Origin: Carya illinoinensis
Lineage: Eukaryota; Streptophyta; Magnoliopsida; Fagales; Juglandaceae
DNA length: 64,000 nucleotides
Assembly: GCF_018687715.1 (NCBI RefSeq)
Contig: NC_056764.1
Span: 4,528,501 to 4,592,500, forward strand
Direction of reading: 5' to 3'
The notes beneath the pieces are model-generated. The model worked only from the letters and a program-made list of their open reading frames with translations, made no database searches and had not been told where the DNA came from. Shown piece by piece: positions 36,554-48,400 of this stretch (position 1 is the first letter of the stretch; every line of letters starts with the position of its first letter). Position numbers and translations under genes: made by a program.

Positions 36554-37277
36554 CTTTGCTTGAACATTTTTTTATAAGTAATTTTAGATTTTATTGGAAA
36601 ACAAAAACAAAAAGTGTAGCCCAAATTCATGCAAGAAGAATAATTTGCTCGAACCTTTTCAACTGTTCCACTTTAAAAAAAATAAAGCATGATCCAACTA
36701 CCAAGCATTGTGATCCCAAATTAACCTTATTATTTTCCATTTTTCAATTTCTGGTAAACACCTTAACTAGGCCAACACAATAAATATAAGTAACTGAACT
36801 ATTAGCAAGAATGCAGATTTTCAGGGATGACCACTGATGCCATCCCTTTTTAATTATTACATTACGGCGGCTACCAATGTTTCCAAAGTATGAAGCGCTT
36901 CAAACTCCTCGTTTTGGGTTTTGAAAAGAAAAACAAACACCGCACTTGCCCTCGCCCTTTGCTGAAAGATTCAAGCAAACAAGAACAACAATTCTCACAT
37001 TAAACTCCCAAAGGTGAAGTTTTTATTGTACATTAGCAGTTCTTCAACAATTTCGAAACCCTCTCCCCCACAATTTGTTACCAAGCCAAGACACGCAACA
37101 AAGTATCATAAACTAGATACATTGTAGAATAAACATATGCTTGCGCAATGTCCATTGTATAGCGTTTAGGAAAACACGTATTTCACATATGAGGGGAGGT
37201 GTTACCAACAAGAAGGGTACCATGGCGATTAAAGGCAATGCACTTCATGACACCATGTTCCAAAGGAAAATATTCTA

Positions 37278-37425
37278 GTTACAAAAAAATTATATAAAAA
37301 TAAACCCCACAAAGTAATATAGTTTGATGTGATATGTCATATTGTAAAATTAGTTTTATTTTAAAGTAAATATAACGGATTCTATAAAATAGTTTATAGG
37401 TTTATTCTGTATAATTTTTTCATAT
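37278..37425. mobile_element. AT-rich TIR element interrupting RBL exon 2
   Basis: TACAAAAAAATTATATAAAAATAAACC at the left is mirrored by TTTATTCTGTATAATTTTTTCATAT at the right, giving imperfect terminal inverted repeats around about 100 bp. It splits the expected ..EHFEHGVMK.. region of RBL exon 2. Single copy in this window, so the family is unknown. Confidence 0.5.
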
Positions 37426-37604
37426 CTGTAGTAGTTATCTGTTCGAAATGCTCCTTTATCGCCTCTGATAAGTCTCCTTGCAATGGATCTTCACAACACA
37501 AGACAAAAATTGTAACATCGAAACAAAACTACCCAACTAAATGTAACATAAATCATATTACAAGAGAACGAAAAGAGGAGCTTACCGATTATGGGCGCGT
37601 TCAT

Positions 37605-39407
37605 GGTCCCGATTATGTTTCAGAGCTTGTGGTTGGAGAGAGAGACAATACATGAGTGAGTTCCGGAGGAGAGACGAGGTTGACGAACTACAAAACGATA
37701 ATCCGAAATCCAAATTTGGCTATGAACGCACACCTTGCCACATCAAGGACAAGGTAATTCGATCATTAAAATGGCCGCGCTTGGTTTGTGGAGTCGGGGG
37801 CCACATCGACGTTATTGTTATTTTCTTTCTCTAGATAGGAGAATTTATCCATGCTTTTCTTTTATAGCCTCAAAGGAGTATATGAAAGCATACCATTTTA
37901 CAAATATTATCATGAAAAAGAAGAAGTCTATGATATCACACGACGCATATGATATAATACATAAATGTAATTAGAAGAGAAGAAAATTTAGTTGAATAAT
38001 TTGTTACACTAACCTAAAAAAGTTACTTTTTATAACAAAAATTTTATGTGCAGTCACTTTTATGTACTCATTTTACATTTTACTAATATGATTGGTTACG
38101 TCATTTTTTTAATATAAAATAACTATTTTAACTAATTACATTAATGAAATGTATAAAGAGTATGCAAAAGTGACTGTATGTAGCAGAATTCTTTTTGTAA
38201 TAACGAATTCACTTTTTTTTTTAAAGAGTATACGTTGAGCTTGCATATCCTCGGTGTATATTAGAGATTGTGATAAAAAATATAGCTTATAGTTTAAACA
38301 ATAAGTTATATTATTAAAAAATTATTTATTATTTAGTAACTATATGTTTAAAACACTTCTGAAAATATTATATTTATTTAACAATAAATTAAAAAAGTGA
38401 TTTTTGAAGTAGAAATGAAGATGATTTAATTTTTTAAATATTATAATCATATCATTGAAAGTTTGAAAGTTGTAATTATCTGAAAGTTATATAGATCTTT
38501 TTGCCCATTGACATTTTTAAAAAAAAAATTGAATTACCTTCCATATTATAAAAAAAAAAAAACCACGCTTGAGAGAAAATAATTTAAAAAAAAATGATGT
38601 TTTTCCTCAAATATAATTTTTAACTTATTTGAAATTAAGGGTTACAATTGAGTAATGAGATGATCTCATATGATCTGTGAATAGTAGTAAAAAAGTAATA
38701 ATAAAATATTAAATAGTAATACAAATTAGTGAAAAAATAGATAAAAAATATATTGAGAAAATATTGAATATTAGTGAAATAAGATCACTCTACTACTCAA
38801 ACACCTCCAAAAATATTTTAATACATGTCACCCAAACAACTTCATTGGTCAATTAAAATTCTTTTAAAACTATTTACATAGTTTTTAATACTTATAAAGC
38901 GATCCTGAACAAACACTTACTCAAGATGTTTGGAAGTTATTTTTATCTCATTTCATTTTATTAAATCTCATTTATATATCAAATATCATTCAAATATAAA
39001 TATTATCAAACTAATCATTATAACTTTTCAAAACTTTCAAATAAAAATAATTCAATTTTTTTTAAATTTTAAAATAAAAATATATTAAATAATAATATTA
39101 TAATAATATTTTGTATTAAACTTTTTCTTTCTGATTTATTAAAATTCTATAAAATGTTAATTTAAACTATCTTCATTAGTCTTTATAAAATTTTCGATCT
39201 CCGGTCATTTCTCAAACTTCTCTTAAATAAAAATTAAAAAAGAAAGAAAGAAAAAAAAAAAGGGTCGGGGGGGTAATGTCGCACTTCGTATGCTGCAACA
39301 AAACTTCGACTCACTGACTACAACGCGGAGCCGAAGTAAAGAGCGTCTCTTCCATTTGCATTCTGAACTAAACAAACCGCCATGCCTCAAATTCCTCTTC
39401 CCTTAGA
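37605..39407. other. Divergent intergenic region between the RBL pseudogene and the DExH helicase
   Basis: It contains the former RBL upstream region, a family-2 MITE copy (38038-38194), long AT-rich stretches with family-3-like sequence (about 38925-39115, reversed) and, from about 39270, the GC-richer leader of the helicase. An ATG at 39382 opens only a short frame ending before residue 20 and could be an upstream ORF. No gene is recognised. Confidence 0.5.
38038..38194. mobile_element. MITE family 2, copy 4
   Basis: TTTTATGTGCAGTCACTTTT on the left and AAAAGTGACTGTATGTAGCA on the right form a strong terminal inverted repeat of about 20 bp. The interior resembles the copies at 27058, 27753 and 32386. 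This is the best-preserved member. Confidence 0.8.
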
Positions 39408-42400
39408 ATGCGTAAGTCGAAGCCAGTAGTGGGTTTCCTTTTCGGATGTTCCCAGACAATCTCCAACAATCAGAGCTCCCTTTCAACCTCGCACGGCCGC
39501 CTCCACCGCCCTTTGCTTAGTCTCCTCCAACTCCTCCCTTCTTCTTCTTCTTCCATATCTAATGCAGGATTATCCGTTGCGAAGCGTGGTCTCTGCGTGT
39601 ACGCAGCGGAGCAGTTCTCCGATGACGAGTACGAGTGCGATTTCGAGAACAATAAGGTAGGTTTTCTTTCAACCTCTAACCCCCCCTCCCCCTAACGGGA
39701 CTATTAATTTTCTTCCAATGGAATTGATTTCTCAAATTGCTTTTATGCGAGTGCTTTGATATTTGTGTCGTTTTTTATTTCTACTGCTTAAGCGGATAAC
39801 CAAGAGTGTTGATGGATTTTAGTGGAGTAATGTTTTCGTTTGGTTCCATTTATAGAGTGGGAGAAAAATGGAATATAGAATTTTAATCTTCTTCTAAGCT
39901 TAGGCGTGAGATAGACAAAGTTTCTACTTATATGACGCTGAAGAAAATGGCCAAGTTGATTCATTTTTTGGTACTATTTGTTTTTTTTTTTTCCTTTCTC
40001 GAGGACACTAAGGCATCATGAATAAAAAAAGGTAAAAGAATTTGATTTTCTGGATTCTTTATTGTTTGGTCTCTTGCATTGGAAAGATGAAAAGAAATGA
40101 AAAAGTGATACTTGGAATGCTTTTCTTTTCTTTAGAAAATTAATAATGCAGCTGAAGTGAGCGAATTGGTTTGTGTCTAACGCTCTGAATTTTAATTTTA
40201 TGCTTCTCCCTCATTTGATGTTTTAGCATCTCTTATAGTATGATTGGTATGGTATCTTTACCCCAGCAGGTATGTGGCAACCTTAGCCGTAATGTTCCAA
40301 TTGTTTCTATAAATTGGACTATAAATGTTATGAACTTGTCTTTGGAAAATAGACTTTCAAGTTGGTTATGATTTCTTTATAAGACATTTACGTTGGTTTT
40401 AACTGAAATACTATTTGTTTTACAATGTTTCATTTGCAATGAGATAGATAGTAGATGTTTCTAAAAATTTAAAATTTGTATGAGGACATGAGATGTGGAG
40501 TTTAAAGTGAGAATCTTACTACCTGCCTTCTGCATATGTGCTGTATAAATTTTTGCTTCCATAGATGAAAGTCAAATTTCCCAGTCACCTACTCAGGTGG
40601 TGTAATCTTCATTATTGTATCACTTTTAAATCCGAGTTCAAGGTTGCTATTTGTGGGAACCGGCTGTTCTAAGACAATGTAGTGATTGTAGGCATCGTCT
40701 TCAGTGGCCAATATTGATGAGTGGAAATGGAAACTCAGTCTGCTATTACGTAGTGAAAAGGAACAAGAGATTGTATCAAGAGATAAGAGAGATAGGAGAG
40801 ACTATGAGCAGATCTCTAATCTTGCCAAAAGGATGGGGCTCTACAGGTAGGAAGCACTATAAACATTTTTTTTTTTACAAGTAAAGGAAGCACTATAAAC
40901 ATTCAATTGTACCATATATAACTTACCTTACATTACTAATCAAAAGAATATATATATAATTTACCTTACATGTTGTTCATTGTATGTAGTGAAATATATG
41001 GAAAAGTAGTAGTTGCAAGTAGGGTTCCCCTTCCTAACTACAGGCCGGATTTGGATGATAAGCGGCCACAGAGAGAGGTAATAAATCAATTGAAGAGCAT
41101 TTGTCTATAGTACAACAACTAGTAGTGACATCAATCTAGACATTGACTTTGATGGTTAATCTGTGTAGGTCGTAGTCCCACTGAGCTTGCAAAGGAGGGT
41201 TGAGGGTTTACTGCAGGAACACCTTGATCGAGTCCAATTAAGTGCGGGAAAGGTTGCCGATGGTTTGGATGATGCTAAATCCAATGATCAGGTTGAAAAT
41301 GTGAATCTGGATGAGAATTCAGATTCTTTCCTAGATGGGTCGGTTATGGAAAAGGTTCTTCAGAGGAGGAGTTTGCGAATGCGCAATATGCAAAGAGCTT
41401 GGCAGGTATAACTTGCTAAACTGTGTTGTTTTCCATAAAAAAGTTTTTTTATATGGTTTCATCTCGCTACTTGGCATGAAAACTCATGGCCAGTTTCCCT
41501 TTTTTTTTTTTTTTTAATGAGGAATTCCAGCCCCATGCAAGGTGGGGGTGGGGTGGATCTCCACCTAGTGAGGTTAAATTGACATTCCTGATAATGAAGT
41601 AGTTGATCTCAAAAAATTAACTGATATATTTTGTTCTTAGATTTTTGTGACCTTTTTTTTAGATTGAAACAACAAGAAAAGTGGTATGAAAATTATGTTT
41701 TATTCATTACTAGTAGGCTCAATTGGTTTCCAGATTTTTTCTCTTTCTCTGATTCCAGCTTACAAGTTAATTGAGATGGTTTTATTTTACCCTGAGTGTG
41801 CAAATTTCTATGTAACTATGCAAGACTTGATGATGCCAGTGTATCTATGTGGGCATGAGATGCTAGCACCAAAACTTCTGATGGTTTAGACCAGCCTTTC
41901 TGACTTTCACAATGGAAGTGAAAATGATGCTTGGAATATAAGTAGTGCTTGTTTCATTCCATTGAATTCCAATGGAGCCTCTGCTGGTTTTATATAACTG
42001 TGATGATGTGTGTCCATGTGGAATAGCTCTGCATTTTTATCGTTTCAAAGCTGCCTGGATCTTCTATTATCACCTAGGAAGTAGTGGCAGTGATTTGTTT
42101 TCTATTTTGTTCTCTATTCTAAACTTGTCACCTTTATATCTGCAGGAGTCACCTGAAGGCAAGATGATGCTGGGCTTCCGGAGGTCTCTACCCTCATTCA
42201 TGGAGAAAGAAAGGTTGCTCCAAGCAATAGCACAGAATCAGGTTTGACCTTCGAACGCTTAGTCTTCCATTCAGCTATTTATGTGTTTTCTTATTTTGTG
42301 AGAATTCCTGCTTGGTCCTTCCTCCTTAATAATTTTGAGTGAGTGGTGGGTTTTTAAATAAAAACATGGTAAATAAGTTGGGACCTCACTTTTTTTTTTT

Positions 42401-45400
42401 TTGATAAGTAAGAAGAAGAGAAACAAAGTTGGGACCTCACTTTTATTCTTAATTAGGTGTTCAGGAAAACTAATGGCTACATTTGAGGACTTTTCCAACT
42501 TTATTTTTTTATATTTTAGGGTGAATGGCTAAAACGGCCGATTTTTCACATTTCTTCAAAAAGCCTCCCTAGCTTTTCAAAAAAAAAAAAAAAAAGTTTC
42601 AAAAGCTAAATTTTTTGTCAGAAAAAAAAATGTTGCGGAGACCGGCACTTCTTGAAATGGGTTCTTTACAAGAAATAATTACTTCTAGAGCCTGCCTTTG
42701 TGGATGAGAAAGAACAGAATTGAGGGCTTGCTCAAAATTTATCAATTAGATTCTTCTGTCCATTTTCAGTCAAATACACAAATGACAGCCTTGCTACATT
42801 TACCCGATGCCATGTGGCACCAGCCACCAAATGATAGTGACACATAAATTTGTTACCCGCCTCCTCTAAAAGATTAGAAAATTGCTACCTCAACTTAAAA
42901 ACAAGAAAATTTGAACAACCGCTTAGAGTGTCCTCCAAAGAGCCACCCCGCAAGGGTTGGCCTGTGAACAACCCCGTGAGGACCTCCCCTTAGTCACCCT
43001 CAACAAGGTGAGGTGGTGTCTTTTTTCTTGTTTTTTGACTGATTGAACCTTTTGAAAAAACGTGAAAACTTGGGGACTATTTTATTACTTATTCCTGTAT
43101 TTAAGTTGCATCTTTTGATATTGCCAAGTGCCTTTTTCTAAAAGGTATATGTATATATTTATATATATACACACATTCAATTTTAAATGTTGGGCCACAA
43201 TATGGAAGCTATTTCCGTTTGATATGCAATTTAGAATGCTTATGCAACCTTGCAAGGAATACGATATTTAATTTCCTGTAAAATCAACTGCTTCATGAAC
43301 AGAAAATCATGAACAGAAGCTCCGTTAATGAACTGTAATACGGGTTACTTCTTATAAATAAAAATTGATGGAAAATGTATGAAAATTTTTATACATGAAT
43401 TTATTTATTCATTTTTCCTAGCTATGAAAACTCTAAACAAGTTGTTAAAATGATAGGTAATAGTAATATCTGGGGAGACTGGATGTGGAAAGACCACTCA
43501 ACTTCCACAATACATACTAGAATCAGAAATAGAATCTGGTCGTGGATCATTCTGCAGCATAATCTGTACTCAGCCTCGAAGAATATCTGCCATGTCCGTT
43601 GCAGAAAGGGTGTCTACAGAGAGAGGAGAGCCTCTTGGTGAAACTGTGAGTCCTCACCCTGAAAACACATGCATATACGCAGACATATTATTTGAAATAC
43701 ACCTTTAGAATTGGAATTTTTTATTTCATCTTGCTGCTATACCACAAGAGAGATTTTTTGGTAGGTTGGCTATAAAGTTCGATTAGAGGGAATGAAAGGA
43801 AAAAACACCCATCTGCTTTTTTGTACCAGTGGTATTTTACTTCGGCGGCTACTGAGTGATCACAACCTGAATGGTATAACCCATGTCTTCGTTGATGAAA
43901 TTCATGAGCGAGGCATGAATGAAGGTGAATTTCCCATTACGTCCATTTAAAATATCTGACTCGCTGAAGAAACAACCAGCATGATTTTACTTTTTTTTTT
44001 TTTTAAAATACAGATTTTCTATTGATTGTGTTGAAGGATCTTCTTACACGCCGTCCGGATTTGCGATTGGTCTTAATGAGCGCCACTCTGAATGCTGAAC
44101 TGTTCTCTGGTTATTTTGGAGGAGCACCAACAATTCATATACCAGTAAGCTTAAACTTTTAGTTTGTTCATATTGTACATGGATTTGTGGTATTCAAAAT
44201 TAGGTCATTCACTCTGAAGTCAGGTAATTGTATTATTTATTTGTTTTGGGCCTTAAGGAAGAGTGGTTTCAAGTGATTCGAAGCTTGCTATATGATTGTT
44301 ATTGTACTAGGTGTCTTTTCACCACGAAAAAGCTTGTGAGAAATGTTTATGTGAAAAGTTGCATCAGAAAGCCTGATTGTGCATCTATCTGCTAATATAT
44401 ATATATATATATATATTTTTTTTTGTTGTTGTAAAAAATGTCACTCTACATTTTTTCTTTTGGATAAATGGCCATTCTTAATACGGATAAAGGTTACTGC
44501 TCATGCAGGCCATTATCTGTAGTATCTGAGAATTATATCCCTCCTTTTAATACGTTGGTTGAAACTGTTTATTTTGTTGTAGAACTCGATCTAGAAGGTT
44601 ATAAGTGTGGGTGGGTACCCAAATATACTTTGCATGAGGCTGTTATTAGAAACTTGATCTCAGATCTATTCACAGCTGACTAAGCTCTGTCCACAAGCTA
44701 TGGGGTTTGGACTTGAAATGCTGTGAAGATAAAATAAAAGGACAAAATAAATATTCAAATATGGTCTTTTTCATGTATCAAACAGACTTAAAATTTCATA
44801 ACGGAAATGATCAATAAACTTTTCTTTGCTGCTGATTTAACCACATTTCAGCTGCCAGCATTTTGTATATAGACATTGATCTTGTTTCTTCTTGTTAATT
44901 GGTCTTATTTTCGTTTTACTTATAAAAAATTGAGATTAGGTTTGATCTTGTACTCTCCGAGTATATAAGGGATTCATTTATGTAAACTTTTCTCAATATG
45001 ATCTGAATGCATTGTGTATCATTCAGGGCTTTACACATCCAGTGAGAGCACGGTTTTTAGAAGATGTACTGGAAATAACAGGGTATAAGTTGACCTCTTT
45101 CAACCAAATTGATGATTATGGCCAAGAAAAAATGTGGAAAACACAAAGGCAGCTTGCACCACGGAAAAGAAAAAACCAGATTACTGCTCTAGTTGAGGTA
45201 CATGCTATTCTGAAAAACTTGGATTTCAACTTATCCATTTAAAAAAGTTTGTGAATTGTAACTTGAAATTAAACTTTTTGCTAAAAGTTTTGGAATGGTC
45301 TTGTGGAAATTTTTTTATAGGATATTCATCATCATTTTGATGCTTAATTTTTTTTTACCATCTTTAAACATCTATTTATTTTACCTTGTCCCAAAAAAAA

Positions 45401-48400
45401 ATTCTCTCTTTGGGTCAATTCCAAAGTCCATTTTTTCGCACCATCTTATTCTGGAAAACATGGGAAAGGTTTATTGTCTCTAAAGTTTTGTGTAGAACAA
45501 ATTATTGTCCCTCTCAATCTTATATTATATTTGGGGTACTTTCCACTGTAAAAATGACTTGCGATGACCTTCTTATTGTATGCATAACATATAACTTTAC
45601 CTTGTATGTGTATTTATGTATGTTTGTATGTAGTTATGTCTGTGTGAGTGTGCTTATATAGAGGAGTGAGCCTTGTATGGGAACTATTGGCTATTATATT
45701 TGTTGATTTGTTTGCACTGATAAAAAAAATATTTTTTGATTTGTTTGTGCTGTATGACTCTTACAACTACAGGCTATTTGTTTTTTGAAACAGTCTCTTA
45801 TCTGTCATGTCTTCTGCCATATTGGTTGAGATAAAAGTATGCACCTGAATAAATCAAGTGGCAGTTCATAAAATGGATAGAGTTAATTGATCGGTAGCTT
45901 GTAATGATCTATTTTTGTTTGTTGAATTTAATGGTAGTACAAGTGGAGGAAACTGAAATGAGTGAAGGAAATAAATTGGATGTGCTTCTTTTAGTTGTTG
46001 TATATAATGTTAGCATGAGTGGAGGAAACTGAAATGAGAGAAGGGAATAAACTGGAGTCATTTGAGTTTCCTTCACTTGCTAAGGGAACCTGAAATAACT
46101 GCAGTTTATCTGCTTCAATTGAAAAAAGCTTTGGAAGACCTAATTTTACTGTGGCAAATGCAGCCTGTAGAATCTGAATATTTTATTCTTGCACAGGATG
46201 CTCTTAATGAATCAAGTTTTGAGAATTATAGCTCGAGGGTACGAGATTCTTTAGCATCTTGGATGCCTGATTGCATGGGATTTAACCTCATTGAGGCAGT
46301 TTTATGTCATATATGTCGGAAGGAAAGGCCAGGTGCTGTCTTAGTATTCATGACTGGTTGGGAGGATATTAGCTGTTTAAGAGATCAACTCAAAGCTCAT
46401 CCTCTATTAGGAGATCCTAACAGGATTCTGCTTATAACATGCCATGGATCAATGGCAACATCTGAACAGGTTGGTTCTCATATCTCTTGCTTCCAACAAG
46501 GATCTGTAATTTGACAAAATCCTGAAGTTGCATGAAATTTCATTCTGCTTGAAGTTCACCTTTGGAACCATGCTTCATTCAATTGCTTTTATCACAAGAG
46601 GGTGATAATTTTTTAATGTATGATTTTTCAATACACAAACATATACATTTCTGGCACTAAGTACATATACAAAGATGCGAGTTCATTTATTTTACAAGTC
46701 ATTGATAGAGTGAAGTTTAAATTGTAACTTGATTCTGTGGGGTTTTTAGTGAGGAAATTTCCTTCTTATTTTTTTTATATAGGTAATTCAGAAGTTTTAT
46801 TCATAGAAGTAGGCAATGCCCAAGTACACAGGGAGTATATATGATAAGTACCTAACTAGTGTTTACAACCGAAAGTAGAAAATCATGGACATTTAGTCCG
46901 TTAACAAAAATGGCCCCCGCCCATTAGAACAAAATTTTAAAAAAGAAAACTTTAAGCTTATCTATTGTTCTCTCGCAATCCTTGAAGCTTCTATCATTTC
47001 TCTCCCGCCAAATACACCAACACATATATAGAAACCTTTTTTCAAACTGCTGCCACTTGTGAATTACCTCGGTGGCCTCTGCAGCTTGCAAGGGAATCCA
47101 CCAGTCTTAGAGGCATGACCCATGATAATCCAATTCCCGCAAAAAAATCATCCCGCATGGTCTTGGCCACCTCAGAATGTAGAAGCAGATGGTCGACTAA
47201 TTCTCCATTCTTTTTTTTACACATGCAACACCAGTCCAGCGCCCACCCAATGTTTCCTTTTTATTATCCTGATATGTATAAAAATGCGTTTGATTATGAT
47301 ACTTAGTTATACCAATTGTGAAAGTGATACTTGGTGGTGGTTGTTTGTGGCTGAAATATTCCTCAGAATATCAATTGGCAAAAGTGGCTTGCTTTGTCTA
47401 TTTGGTAGTATGTTTCAGTATTGATGATTATACTTCCAGTGCACCTGGACTATGCTTATCAATAAAATTTCTTATTACTTATAAAAAAAAATGTTTCAGA
47501 AGTGATGCATCTTGTATACTTGTGAGGATTTATTCACCCATTGTTACTTGTTTTTGAGTATTCACCTGCTGTTACTTCTACAGCTAGTCATAATTTATGT
47601 TGATTTCAAACAGTGAAAAAAAGCATTTCCAAGCTTTCGAATTGGTGACTAATGCTTGCTGCTTGCAAGGATTCATTGTGCTTTAATATCATTGCAAGCT
47701 CTGAAAACATATATTTTGTAGTGTATCTTTTTAATGGGAGTTTATTGATCATCTGTTACTTCATTATGAGATTTCCATGACCTTGTGGAATGAATTCTTT
47801 GCTTGGGTGGGGCTAGCTTTGGTGATGCGAAGAAGGGTGACTGATCTCTTAGCTTCTTGGAGAGGCCTTAGGGCAATTCTCAGATTACAGCAACATGGAA
47901 GATGGTCCCAATATGTTTATGATGGTGTATTTGGAGGGAGAGCAACGAAAGAAGCTTCTAAGATCGAGAGCGGTCAATGGATAAACTTAGGAATTTCTTT
48001 TTCAATACTTTACTTCATTGGTGGGTTGTAATTGATTTTAGTGGCATGAACTTTTAGAATTTCTTGTATCATTAAACTAGCACGCATAGGCAATGCTCTT
48101 GTATATGTCCCTTATACTTGGGCTCTTGCCTATTCTCATGATCAATAAAATTTTGTTTACTGATAAAAAAAAAGTGTACCTTTGGAACTTTATTTCACTT
48201 TCTGGCTGATTTCAGCTCATGTTTCTCTGTTTTTCATCATTTTCTGCAGAAACTTATATTTGAGAAACCACCAGCAAATGTCCGCAAAATAGTTCTTGCT
48301 ACCAATATGGCCGAGGCAAGCATTACAATCAATGATGTAGTTTTTGTGGTTGATTGTGGAAAAGCAAAAGAGACTAGTTATGATGCTTTGAATAATACAC

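Larger units (their letters stand above)
32559..37604 (-). pseudogene. RBL: RBL / RBBP5-like WD40 COMPASS subunit, decayed copy
   Basis: Read on the minus strand, the order is right for plant RBL (RBBP5 homologue, a core subunit of the H3K4 methyltransferase complex). Exon 1 (37604-37586, MNAPII) splices in phase to exon 2 (from 37488, DPLQGDLSEAIKEH). Then come EHGVMKCIAFNRHGTLL (about 37270-37205), a long gap, LPVLIPDTINGPAP..RNKFSDGTPPF..TAACFNK (35470-35361), YVGNSKGQILIIDY (about 35348-35305), TKMHWKAPCFSGDGEW (about 35020-34970), a C-terminal acidic part (34780-34343) and the basic end KRKRKPSEKGL...VVDQDNGNG (32750-32559). Disablements: an AT-rich insert at about 37278-37425, a stop near 37183, most WD40 repeats missing and a plus-strand L1 piece in their place, a TAA at 35360 where a Tyr is expected, a TGA and deletion near 35120, 27-bp and 20-bp tandem duplications, and a frameshift near 34860. 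Introns remain, so this is not a processed copy. Confidence 0.88.
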
